Shown here in pieces: positions 9,372-17,655 of a stretch of 64,000 nt of DNA. Origin of the DNA: Maricaulis maris (GTDB lineage: Bacteria; Pseudomonadota; Alphaproteobacteria; Caulobacterales; Maricaulaceae); contig NZ_AP027270.1 of assembly GCF_036322705.1 (NCBI RefSeq), positions 2,605,501 through 2,669,500 of the forward strand, in the 5' to 3' direction. Numbering within the stretch: position 1 is the first letter of the stretch; the number at the start of each line of letters is the position of its first letter. The notes under the pieces were generated by a model. The model saw only the letters and a program-made list of their open reading frames with translations, was not told the DNA's origin and did no database searches. The position numbers and the translations under genes are program-made.

Positions 9372-10317
9372 ACCACTCGGCAAAGGCCTTCAGGCCGGCC
9401 TCGATCCCGACCGACGGCTTGTAGCCGTAATCGGCCTCGAGCCGACTGGTATCCGCACAGGTCCGCGACACGTCACCGGGCTGCATGGGCAGCATGATTT
9501 TCTCGGCTTCGACACCGAGCTCACGCTCGAGGGCCTGGATCATGTCCATAAGGCGGACAGGCGATGACCCGCCAATATTGTAGACCGCGTGCCGGCCGCG
9601 GGCCGGGCTGTCCGCGAGGATTCGCGACAACGCTTCAATGATGTCATCAATGAAAGTGAAATCGCGCTCCATGTCGCCATTGTTGAAGACCTTGATGGGG
9701 CGTCCCTCCATCATGGCTTCGGCGAACAGCCAATAGGCCATGTCGGGTCGACCCCAGGGTCCGTACACGGTGAAAAAGCGCAGCCCTGTCGCCGGAATAT
9801 CGTAAAGATTGCAATAGGCTGCCGACATCAACTCGTCCGACCGTTTGGTCGCCGCGTAAAGCGAGTTCGGCGATGAGGCGGGGTCGCTTTCGCGGAATGG
9901 CACCGCCGAGCGCTCGCCATAGACCGAGCTGGACGAGGCGTAGACGAGATGATCGAGCGCATCGCCGAGGTGGCGGGCAGCCTCCAGAATCGACAGATGT
10001 CCCAGAAGGTTGGAACGCGCGTAGGCGAAGGGGGCCTCCAGCGAGTAGCGCACACCGGCCTGGGCACCCAGATGCAGGATACGCCCGGGTCGCACATCCC
10101 GAACCAGACCCAGGACGGCGCTGTCGTCTGCCAGGTCCATTTTCTCGAACCGGAAACCGGGAAAACGGGCAAGCTCGTCGAGACGCGCCTGCTTCAGGGC
10201 CGGATCGTAATAGGCGTTGAGATTGTCGATGCCGACGACATCTTCTCCCGCCTCAAGCTGCGCCTTGGCGGCATGATAGCCGATGAAGCCAGCCGCTCCC
10301 GTCACCAGTGTTGTCAA
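9349..10317 (-). CDS. NAD-dependent epimerase, likely UDP-glucuronate 4-epimerase
   Basis: A 322-residue extended short-chain epimerase (LTTLVTGAAGFIGYHAA, GIDNLNAYYDPALK, ASSSSVYGERSAVPF, SLYAATKRSDE, RFFTVYGPWGRPDMA). The NAYYDP and GRPDMA blocks are typical of bacterial UDP-GlcA 4-epimerases (LpsL/CapI/GAE group), which would make UDP-galacturonate from the Ugd product. The longest frame starts at an ATG at 10341 without a ribosome site; a TTG at 10317 is preceded by GAGGAGG at ideal distance and begins right at the Rossmann strand, so TTG is preferred. Substrate assignment is by resemblance only. Confidence 0.85.
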   Translation of the reverse strand: MTTLVTGAAGFIGYHAAKAQLEAGEDVVGIDNLNAYYDPALKQARLDELARFPGFRFEKMDLADDSAVLGLVRDVRPGRILHLGAQAGVRYSLEAPFAYARSNLLGHLSILEAARHLGDALDHLVYASSSSVYGERSAVPFRESDPASSPNSLYAATKRSDELMSAAYCNLYDIPATGLRFFTVYGPWGRPDMAYWLFAEAMMEGRPIKVFNNGDMERDFTFIDDIIEALSRILADSPARGRHAVYNIGGSSPVRLMDMIQALERELGVEAEKIMLPMQPGDVSRTCADTSRLEADYGYKPSVGIEAGLKAFAEWFKVWRAR

Positions 10318-10457
10318 GCCGCGGCCTCCTCGGCCTTGCATGCGTGTCGCCGACTATTTCGGAGTCCTGCGGACAACAGCGCCAGCCTCGTCAAATCATG
10401 TCTCTGGAAATCAGGTTTAGCCCGAAGACCGGGCCGCGTGACAGCCCCGGTCACACA

Positions 10458-10494
10458 GTCAGGGCCAGCGGACTCGATTTCCGCTGGCCCTGAC
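10458..10494 (-). terminator. Strong hairpin after the giant protease gene, no T-tract
   Basis: A perfect 14-bp stem (GTCAGGGCCAGCGG pairing with CCGCTGGCCCTGAC) with a 9-base loop lies 44 bp downstream of the stop codon of the giant gene. There is no run of T on either side, so it is either a non-canonical terminator or an mRNA 3'-end stabiliser. Nothing else is recognisable in the 220 bp between the two genes. Confidence 0.55.
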
Positions 10495-10537
10495 CGGGTA
10501 TGTTGGGGGAGTCGGCGCACCGGCTCCCCGTCTGCAA

Positions 10538-13500
10538 TCAGGCCCACCCGTCAGACGCATCATCCGACAAGGTCAGCATCTGGGCTTCCCGCGCATCGAA
10601 CAGCTCCGAGAAATGGTCGTCCGGGAAAGCATCAAACCCGGTCGCACCGATCGCTTCCGCCTGCGCAACAGCAAGGCCCGCGGCCGATGGCAGAGTCAGC
10701 CCCTCGAACACAGGATGCCCCTTGTCCGACTGAGCCTGGTAGGCCGCATCCGGCTCAATCTCATGATTGGCGAGTGCCTCCCAATACACGCCTCGCGGAA
10801 CACCAACCAGAAGGGCGTCCGGGCCGACATTACCGCGGGAATTGCCGTCATCATGAGACAGGGTTTCCAACAGGGCGAGATCGTCATCGCTCAGATGCGG
10901 ATAGATATGCGGCTCATGCCCACCATCCTTTTCATCGGCACCGAGGTCCGACATCACCGGATGATCCCAGTCGTCGCTGACAAAATGCGAGTCCGACGGC
11001 GCCAGCGCCGGCAGGTTGTCCGGGTCCAGCCCCTCGCTGCCGGAGAAGTCCGGGTCCCCGAAATACTCCGGGTTGCTGGTGCCACCGTCATAGAGAATGC
11101 TCTCGACACTGATCAGCTCAACGACACCATCGGGCGTTCCGGCGCGATTGTCGGTCACGACCGTATTGCCCGAACCGTTTGTAGTGATGGTGTAGTCGGT
11201 CGACGCGCCCGAGAAGACAGCCGTGTCATTGCCGCTACCGCCATTGAACACATCGGATCCGCCGGAGGCGTAGAAGCGGTCGGCACCGCCACCACCGGTG
11301 AGCGTATTGTTCGCATCATTGCCGACAAACACGTCATTGCCGTTGCCACCAATGGCATTCTCGATGACCGTGCCGCGGGCAATACCGATATTGCCGTCAC
11401 GCCCCATCAGGCTGGAATAGGCCTGCTCGCGCAGATCGAAGATCTGGTTGGCGCCGGAACCGGAATAGTCGAGCGTATCGATCCCGCCGGTATCAAAGAT
11501 GGTGAAGCTGACCGGATTGCTGAAGGCAGTGGCATCGAAGATCGTGTTGCCGGCATTCGAATTGTAGCCGTAGGTCGTATCGCCACCGCGAGTGGTGGTC
11601 GAGCCACCATACATATCGAGCACCGCAATGATATCCGCGACCTGCGGCCCGATCACATATCCGAAATCGGCAGTGATGAAGGTGTTCTCATTCTGTGAGA
11701 AATACGACATCACCGAAGCTTGCCAGGAGTCATTGAGGTAGATGGCATCCACGGCATAGTCGGCAGACCCGTCATAGGGTCCGCCATGACCAAGGCCGAG
11801 GGCATGGCCGATCTCGTGGATGTAGGTCTGGAAGGAATAGCCATCCAGATTAGTCCCGTAGGTATCCAGCCACGCCGTGCCGACATTGACACTGGCGGAG
11901 GTGATAAAGCCACCTGAGACAGTATCCGGGCCGGCAAATGCCCCCTCTTCGTCATCGTCAAACGTAATGTTTCCACCGGCCACGACTTCGTTGAACTGGA
12001 TGCCGGTGATGTCTTCCCACAATTGCAGGGCAGCACGGGCCAGGATCTGACCGGGTCCGGTCAGGGCGGTGATGTTGACCGTGATGATGTCGCCTGCCGC
12101 GCGATCCCATTGCAGGCCACCGAAACCGTTGGCGTCCAGATAGTCGCCGATTTCCTGATAGTTCCACGCCGTCAGCGGGTCGGTATGACGAACCTGCAGC
12201 GTGTACTGACCCGTGAGGTTGGCACCACTACTCGGCTCGTAAGCGCCGACCGACACGTAGTAGGTGCCGGACGTCGTCGCCGTGAAACCGAGGCGGGAGT
12301 CGGTGTTGACGCCCAGCGTGATATCATCGTTTTCCGCCAGCAGGTCCCCTGACCCGTCGTAGAGACGCAGATAGGTATCAGTCAGCTCGGTCCCGGCACC
12401 GCCTGATCCGAACGCATCGAACTGGTAGCGCTGTCCCGCCTCGAGCGTGATTGCGACCCAGTCGCGGTCACCAGCGACCTCCAGCTGTCCCGTATAATCG
12501 CCGCCGGAGACCATGGCGATCTGCGTAGAAGCAGACTCGGGAACATCAGCCCCCTCAGCGCTGACATTGCCAACGGTGATTGCCACGTTCTGGCTGTTGG
12601 AATTGGTGCCATCAGAAGCGACGACCGTAATGTCATAGACATTATCGCCGCCAGCATCGCTCGGAGCTTCGAAGTCCGGCGCCGTGAGGAAGCTGACTTC
12701 ACCACTTGCCGCATCAATGGAAAACAGGGCGGCGTCCGTCCCGGAGATCGAATAGGTGATGGTGTCACCCTGAGGATCCGTTGCCCGCGCGACATAAGCC
12801 GAGCTCTGATTTTCCGAGACCGTCTGACTGGCCCCCGAGTTGAACACAGGAGCATCGGCCTCGTTCACATTGGTCACGGTAATCGCAACGTTCTGCGTGT
12901 CGGTCAGCGCGCCGTCTGACGCCACCACCGTAACGTCATAGACATTGTCGCCGCCACTATCGGCCGGATTTTCGAAATCGGGCGCTGTCAGGAAGCTGAC
13001 CGCACCTGTCGCGCTGTCGATCTGGAACAGCGCCGCGTCCGTACCGGTCAGGCTGTATGTGATCGTATCGCCTTCGGCGTCCGTCGCGGTCGCCGTGTAG
13101 ACCGTGCCGGTGACATTCTCTGCCGTGGTCGCGGTTGCGCCGGATGTGATGACCGGAGCAACGTCGTTCTGGTTGAGGACCGAGATCGCCACGCCTTGTG
13201 TATCGGTAACCGTGCCATCCGATGCGATGACGTTGATCTGATACACATTGTCGCCATTCGCGTCGGTCGGCGCCTCGAAGTCGGGCGAGACTAGGAAGCT
13301 TACCGCCCCGGTGACCGAGTCGACGCTGAACAGCGCAGCATCCGCTCCGGAGATCGAGTAGCTGATCGTGTCGGCATCGCCGTCCGTCGCGGCGATCGTA
13401 TAGACCACGCCGGCGCCATTCTCGTTAAAATTCGCGGTGGCGGCGGACGTGATGACGGGCGCCGCGTTCACGTTGTTGACGGTCACGGTCAGGTTCTGCC

Positions 13501-16036
13501 CCGTCGAGACCGTACCGTCTGATACCTGCAGCACCAGCTCATAAACATTGTCGGTGTCGGCATCCGCCGGATTTTCGAAGTCCGGCGGCGTGATGAAGCT
13601 AAGCGCGCCGGTCGTGGCATCGATCTGGAAGAGCGCCTGATCGGCCCCGCCGGAGATCGAATAGGTCAGCGTGTCGCCATCAGCATCCGTGGCGGTCGCG
13701 GTGTAGAAGCTGCCCGCCGTGTCCTCGTCGACCGCATCGGTCGTGGCCGAGGTAAAGACCGGCGAGAACTCGTTCAGGTTGGTGACTGAAACCGCCACGG
13801 CCTGCGTCCCGGTATTGGTACCGTCCGACGCATTGATGATGATGTCATAGACATTGTCGCCATTGCTGTCGGCCGGAGCCTCGAAGTCAGGCGGCGCAAG
13901 GAAGCTGACCGCGCCGGTCGTGGCATCAATCGAGAACAGGGCGGCATCCGTACCGGTGAGCGAATAGGCAATTGCACCGGATTCCGGGTCTGTCGCGGTC
14001 GCCGTGTAAACGACACCCGCCGCATTCTCTGCGACCGAGGCCGTGGCGGCCGAGGTCACAGCCGGTGTTTCGTCGACATCATTCACCGTCACAAGAACGG
14101 TCTGTGTGGCAGTCGTGTCGCCATCATTGGCGCGCACGACAACGCTGTAGACATTATCGCCATTTCCATCGGCCGGGGCCTCAAAATCAGGCGGCGTGAC
14201 AAATGTGAGCGCACCGGTGGCGCTATCGATGACGAACAGGGCGCTATCGCCGCCAGAGCCAAGAGAATAGGTGACGGGGTTATTGTCCGGGTCTACCGCG
14301 ACTGCGGTATAAACCGTGCCCGTCGCGTTCTCGTCAAAGCTGGCTGTCGTGCCCGACGAGAACACTGCCGGACCCTCGTCGACCGCATCGACCGTGATGG
14401 CGACGGCCTGGACGGTCGAATTGGTACCATCCGAGGCTGAGACGGTGATCTCATAGACATTATCGCCGTCGGCGTCGGCCGGATTCTCGTAATCCGGGGC
14501 AGCAAGGAAGCTGACCGCTCCGGTTGCCGCATCGATAACAAAGAGCGCTGCATCGGCACCGCTGAGGCTAAAGCTCAAGGTATCCCCTTCGGGATCCGTA
14601 GCTGTCGCGGTATAGACGGTTCCAGCCGTATTCTCGTCGACCGCAACAGCGGCGGCCGATGTGATCGTCGGCGATTCATTAACATCATTCACCGTCACAA
14701 GAACGGTCTGCGTCGTGGTCGTATTGCCATCATTGGCGCGCACGACAACGCTGTAGACATTATCGCCATTGCCATCGGCCGGGGCCTCGAAATCAGGCGG
14801 CGCAATGAAGGTGAGAGCACCGGTCGCACTGTCGATTGCAAACAGGGCGCCGTCGCCACCAGAACCGAGCGAGTAGGTGATGGTGCTGTTGTCGACGTCT
14901 GCGGCAACCGCGGTATAGACCGTGCCCGTCGCGTTCTCGTCAAAGCTGGCCGTGGTGCCGGAGGAGAAGACAGCGGCGCCCTCATCAACCGGATCGACCG
15001 TGATGGTGACCGCCTGGCTGATGTCATTGGTGCCGTCGGACGACGCCACGGTGATTTCATAGGCATTATCGCCATCGGCGTCGGCCGGATTTTCAAAATC
15101 CGGCGCGGCGACAAAGCTGACCTCTCCGGTCGCAGCATCGATCGCGAACAGGGCCGCATCGGCGCCGCCAAGGCTGTAGGTCAGCGTCCCGCCTTCCGGA
15201 TCGGTCGCGGTCGCGGTGTAAACCGTGCCGGTGGTGTTCTCGTCGACCGAGACAGCCGCCGCTGAAGTAAAGGTCGGCGCCTCATCGACATCGCCAACGC
15301 TGATCGTGACGGTCTGGTCAGTCGTATTCGTGCCGTCAGAAGCCCGAATGGTGATCTCATAGCTGTTGTCGGCACCCGCATCGGTCGGGTTTTCGAAATC
15401 CGGCGGCGCGTTGAACGTCACCGCACCGGTCGAGGAGTTGATCGAGAAGAGCGCTGAATCAGCGCCGCCAACGATCGAGAAAGAGATCGAGTTACCGTCG
15501 GCATCCGTTGCCGTGGCGGTGTAAACCGTGCCGGTCGTGTTTTCGTCGACACTGGCCGTCGTGGCAGAGCTGAAAACCGGTGGGTTGGTATTCGGGGGCG
15601 GTGCGGGCGGGGGGGTCGATCCGCCGCCACCACCGCCGCCGGCCGCGGCACCGATCAGCCCGGCACCACCGAGCAGGCCGAGGACGGCAGCGCCGCCTCC
15701 GCCGCCTGCCGCGGCTGCCGCGCCGGCAAGGGCATTGGCCTCAATGGCCGCATCGGCGAGGTAGACAACACCATCGACGACCGAGACATCCTCGGCCGCG
15801 ATCAGGACCGTCCGACCATCCGCCATGATGAGCTGGACCGAGCCATCAGCGCCCATTTCGACGCGTGACACACCTTCAAGATCGGAAATCGGTGAGAATC
15901 CGCTCGGTGGCGTTGCCGCGCCCGGCTGGGCCTGAGCCCCACCGGCCAGCAGCACGGCGCCGCCGGTTGCCAGAGCCGTGGACAGTAGCAGATTGCGTGT
16001 AGTGGATGGCCGATTGGCCTTGTTGGCAGCTGGCAT
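10538..16036 (-). CDS. Giant cadherin-repeat / M10 metalloprotease / RTX protein, predicted type I secretion cargo
   Basis: An 1832-residue modular protein. Residues 1-40 look like a signal peptide (positive N-terminus, hydrophobic LLLSTALATGGAVLLAGG, AQAQ). Residues 50-150 hold a short beta-rich segment and glycine/alanine-rich and proline-rich linkers. Residues ~153-1160 are ten cadherin-like repeats of ~101 residues (motifs VDENxxGTVYTATATD, ADAALFxID, PDFENPADxxGDNxYE). A pre-peptidase C-terminal-like beta domain follows (~1165-1290), then a serralysin-type M10 domain with HEIGHALGLGH at 1407-1417 and a Met-turn VMSYF at 1443. RTX-type glycine/aspartate calcium repeats lie at ~1562-1607, and an acidic tail follows. 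The start at 16036 has GGGAGA upstream; the frame's 67 extra codons lack a ribosome site. It lies directly downstream of PrtDEF-like secretion genes. Substrate and role are unknown. Confidence 0.88.
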   Translation of the reverse strand: MPAANKANRPSTTRNLLLSTALATGGAVLLAGGAQAQPGAATPPSGFSPISDLEGVSRVEMGADGSVQLIMADGRTVLIAAEDVSVVDGVVYLADAAIEANALAGAAAAAGGGGGAAVLGLLGGAGLIGAAAGGGGGGGSTPPPAPPPNTNPPVFSSATTASVDENTTGTVYTATATDADGNSISFSIVGGADSALFSINSSTGAVTFNAPPDFENPTDAGADNSYEITIRASDGTNTTDQTVTISVGDVDEAPTFTSAAAVSVDENTTGTVYTATATDPEGGTLTYSLGGADAALFAIDAATGEVSFVAAPDFENPADADGDNAYEITVASSDGTNDISQAVTITVDPVDEGAAVFSSGTTASFDENATGTVYTAVAADVDNSTITYSLGSGGDGALFAIDSATGALTFIAPPDFEAPADGNGDNVYSVVVRANDGNTTTTQTVLVTVNDVNESPTITSAAAVAVDENTAGTVYTATATDPEGDTLSFSLSGADAALFVIDAATGAVSFLAAPDYENPADADGDNVYEITVSASDGTNSTVQAVAITVDAVDEGPAVFSSGTTASFDENATGTVYTAVAVDPDNNPVTYSLGSGGDSALFVIDSATGALTFVTPPDFEAPADGNGDNVYSVVVRANDGDTTATQTVLVTVNDVDETPAVTSAATASVAENAAGVVYTATATDPESGAIAYSLTGTDAALFSIDATTGAVSFLAPPDFEAPADSNGDNVYDIIINASDGTNTGTQAVAVSVTNLNEFSPVFTSATTDAVDEDTAGSFYTATATDADGDTLTYSISGGADQALFQIDATTGALSFITPPDFENPADADTDNVYELVLQVSDGTVSTGQNLTVTVNNVNAAPVITSAATANFNENGAGVVYTIAATDGDADTISYSISGADAALFSVDSVTGAVSFLVSPDFEAPTDANGDNVYQINVIASDGTVTDTQGVAISVLNQNDVAPVITSGATATTAENVTGTVYTATATDAEGDTITYSLTGTDAALFQIDSATGAVSFLTAPDFENPADSGGDNVYDVTVVASDGALTDTQNVAITVTNVNEADAPVFNSGASQTVSENQSSAYVARATDPQGDTITYSISGTDAALFSIDAASGEVSFLTAPDFEAPSDAGGDNVYDITVVASDGTNSNSQNVAITVGNVSAEGADVPESASTQIAMVSGGDYTGQLEVAGDRDWVAITLEAGQRYQFDAFGSGGAGTELTDTYLRLYDGSGDLLAENDDITLGVNTDSRLGFTATTSGTYYVSVGAYEPSSGANLTGQYTLQVRHTDPLTAWNYQEIGDYLDANGFGGLQWDRAAGDIITVNITALTGPGQILARAALQLWEDITGIQFNEVVAGGNITFDDDEEGAFAGPDTVSGGFITSASVNVGTAWLDTYGTNLDGYSFQTYIHEIGHALGLGHGGPYDGSADYAVDAIYLNDSWQASVMSYFSQNENTFITADFGYVIGPQVADIIAVLDMYGGSTTTRGGDTTYGYNSNAGNTIFDATAFSNPVSFTIFDTGGIDTLDYSGSGANQIFDLREQAYSSLMGRDGNIGIARGTVIENAIGGNGNDVFVGNDANNTLTGGGGADRFYASGGSDVFNGGSGNDTAVFSGASTDYTITTNGSGNTVVTDNRAGTPDGVVELISVESILYDGGTSNPEYFGDPDFSGSEGLDPDNLPALAPSDSHFVSDDWDHPVMSDLGADEKDGGHEPHIYPHLSDDDLALLETLSHDDGNSRGNVGPDALLVGVPRGVYWEALANHEIEPDAAYQAQSDKGHPVFEGLTLPSAAGLAVAQAEAIGATGFDAFPDDHFSELFDAREAQMLTLSDDASDGWA
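12560..15580 (-). repeat. Ten tandem ~303-bp coding repeats (cadherin-like domains)
   Basis: Ten consecutive copies, each about 101 codons, encode the adhesion-like array of the giant protein. Copies 2 and 3 are much more alike to copies 4 and 5 than to the rest: for example ACAAGAACGG occurs at 14091 and again at 14697, exactly 606 bp (two repeats) apart, in near-identical surroundings. This points to a fairly recent duplication of a two-domain unit. Slippage or assembly collapse is possible in such a tract. Confidence 0.85.
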
Positions 16037-16187
16037 GATGGATATCTCCCGACGTTTCACAATTTCCACCCATTCGTCGGGCCCGCCGGGATCGAAGCAT
16101 CGATCCATGCCGGGAATACCGCCCGATTTATAGATAGTACGTACTTCCTCACGAGCCGGATTGAAAACAACCCCGCCCAACCCCGCA

Positions 16188-16207
16188 TGGAAACCAACTG
16201 GTTTCCA
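16188..16207. promoter_or_regulatory. Perfect 9-bp dyad, candidate operator for the giant gene
   Basis: TGGAAACCA and TGGTTTCCA face each other across two bases, 152-171 bp upstream of the giant gene start and about 90 bp downstream of the tolC-like stop. A shorter perfect palindrome AGTACGTACT lies at 16136-16145. The 260-bp gap is the only sizeable non-coding stretch in the secretion locus, so it is the natural place for a promoter and operator separating cargo from transporter expression. The binding factor is unknown. Confidence 0.45.
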
Positions 16208-16296
16208 GCGTGCCGCCCGCGCCAACGCGGCCCACACGCAATGTACTTCTCTCCCCGAGCCGCACGGCTCTACCGTTCATGACGGCCGCACGCACG

Positions 16297-17655
16297 TCAA
16301 GGCACATCCGTCATCGATCCCCGGTCTTCGCGAGGTACCGGCGTTCGCGCCGTCAATGCCATGAGTTCGAGCTGCTGGCGCAAGAGCGAGTATCGGGCGC
16401 CGATGACATCCAACTCGGCGCGTTCATAGGCCAGCCGAGCGTCAATCAGGTCCGGCAAGGTCCCCAGACCGAAATCGAACTCGCCGGAGATGGCATCAAA
16501 ATACTCATACTGGGAACGCGCGACCGCTTCCCGGCGCACCAGCTGGGCGCGTAGCGAGATGGAGCGGCGAAAGGCAATCTCGGCCTGCTCGCGCAAATCC
16601 CGCTGCAGCGACCGCAAGCCGCTTTCTTCCTGGGCCATGCGCGCCACCGCCCGGTCACTGCGGGCCTGCAAGGCTTCGCCGGTATAAAGCGGGACCGAAA
16701 CATCGACACCAAGGCGATCACGCGCGCCCCAGGTCTCGCTGAAATCATCGTAGACATAGGAGGCAATGCCGACCGCCTCGATGACCGGCAGGCGACTGCG
16801 CCGGGCACGCTCGCGCTGCGCATCGAGCACCCGCACCGCTTCGGCCTGGGCCGCGATCCCGGGATTCTTCGACAGGGTGTGATCAACCGCGTCATCCACG
16901 GTAACGATACCTTCAAGCGCCCGGTCCAGATCCTCGGCCGCGGCATCGGCGCCGCACAGGGCACCGGGTGCATAGCCGGTATATTCCCGAATACGGGTTT
17001 GCGCCCGATCGCGCATGAAGCTGAGCTCCAGGGCATCGGCTTCGGCCTCGGCGAGCTGGGCTTCAATCTGCGCACGGTCAGCCCGCGTCGCGCCGCCGGT
17101 CGCCAGGAGCGACTGCACAGCGGAGCGTTGGCGCTCGAAATAGTCGCGCCGGTTGGCGATCACATCAATCATCGCGGCGGCTTCCAGATGTGTCAGATAG
17201 GCATCTGCGAGACGACCGGCGGCCTCGATCTGCTGATAGCGGAGTTCATAGGCGCGCTGATCAATGGCGCTGCTGGCCGCTTCCATTGCGTAGTGTGAAT
17301 CGCCGAAATCATAGAGGCGCTGAGACAGGCGAAGCCCGACCTGGTTCTCGATCTGACTGCCCGTCAAACCACTGTCGCCGGCAGCTGAGCGCCCGAAGGT
17401 AGACAGCTGCGGCAGGCGCAGGGACTCGGCCTCCCGGTAATCAGCAGCGGCCTCGTCCTGCCGCGCCAGAGCGCCCGCGACTTCTGGCGCGCGCTCGGCA
17501 GCAATCCGCAAGGCGGCCTCGAAAGACAGACAGGCGCCGACCGGCTCCTCATCCTGCGACAGGGCAGCCGATCCGAGCGCAGTGATCGCGCACAGAGCCG
17601 CTGCAATCGTGGAACAGGGCCGGACAGAGACGCGAGACACTTTCATGAACCTCAC
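16297..17655 (-). CDS. TolC-family outer membrane protein of type I secretion
   Basis: Forms the outer-membrane channel of the secretion complex. The 452-residue protein has a signal peptide (IAAALCAITALGSAALSQ), then two internally related helical halves (the first with SQRLYDFGDSHYAMEAASSA, the second with SVPLYTGEALQARSDRA), as in OEP/TolC proteins. The first codon is a GTG that overlaps the stop of the upstream fusion protein (GTGA); an ATG three codons later (17646) is an alternative. PrtF-like by context. Confidence 0.9.
   Translation of the reverse strand: MRFMKVSRVSVRPCSTIAAALCAITALGSAALSQDEEPVGACLSFEAALRIAAERAPEVAGALARQDEAAADYREAESLRLPQLSTFGRSAAGDSGLTGSQIENQVGLRLSQRLYDFGDSHYAMEAASSAIDQRAYELRYQQIEAAGRLADAYLTHLEAAAMIDVIANRRDYFERQRSAVQSLLATGGATRADRAQIEAQLAEAEADALELSFMRDRAQTRIREYTGYAPGALCGADAAAEDLDRALEGIVTVDDAVDHTLSKNPGIAAQAEAVRVLDAQRERARRSRLPVIEAVGIASYVYDDFSETWGARDRLGVDVSVPLYTGEALQARSDRAVARMAQEESGLRSLQRDLREQAEIAFRRSISLRAQLVRREAVARSQYEYFDAISGEFDFGLGTLPDLIDARLAYERAELDVIGARYSLLRQQLELMALTARTPVPREDRGSMTDVP

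Noticed and set aside
10613-11698. 361-codon plus-strand frame opposite the giant protease gene
   Set aside because: Antisense to the RTX and M10 coding region; no ribosome site or recognisable protein features.
12560-15580. Regular ~300-bp repeats considered as a non-coding satellite or CRISPR-like array
   Set aside because: The unit is far too long for CRISPR, there are no spacers, and the repeats are in one continuous protein frame with cadherin-like motifs.
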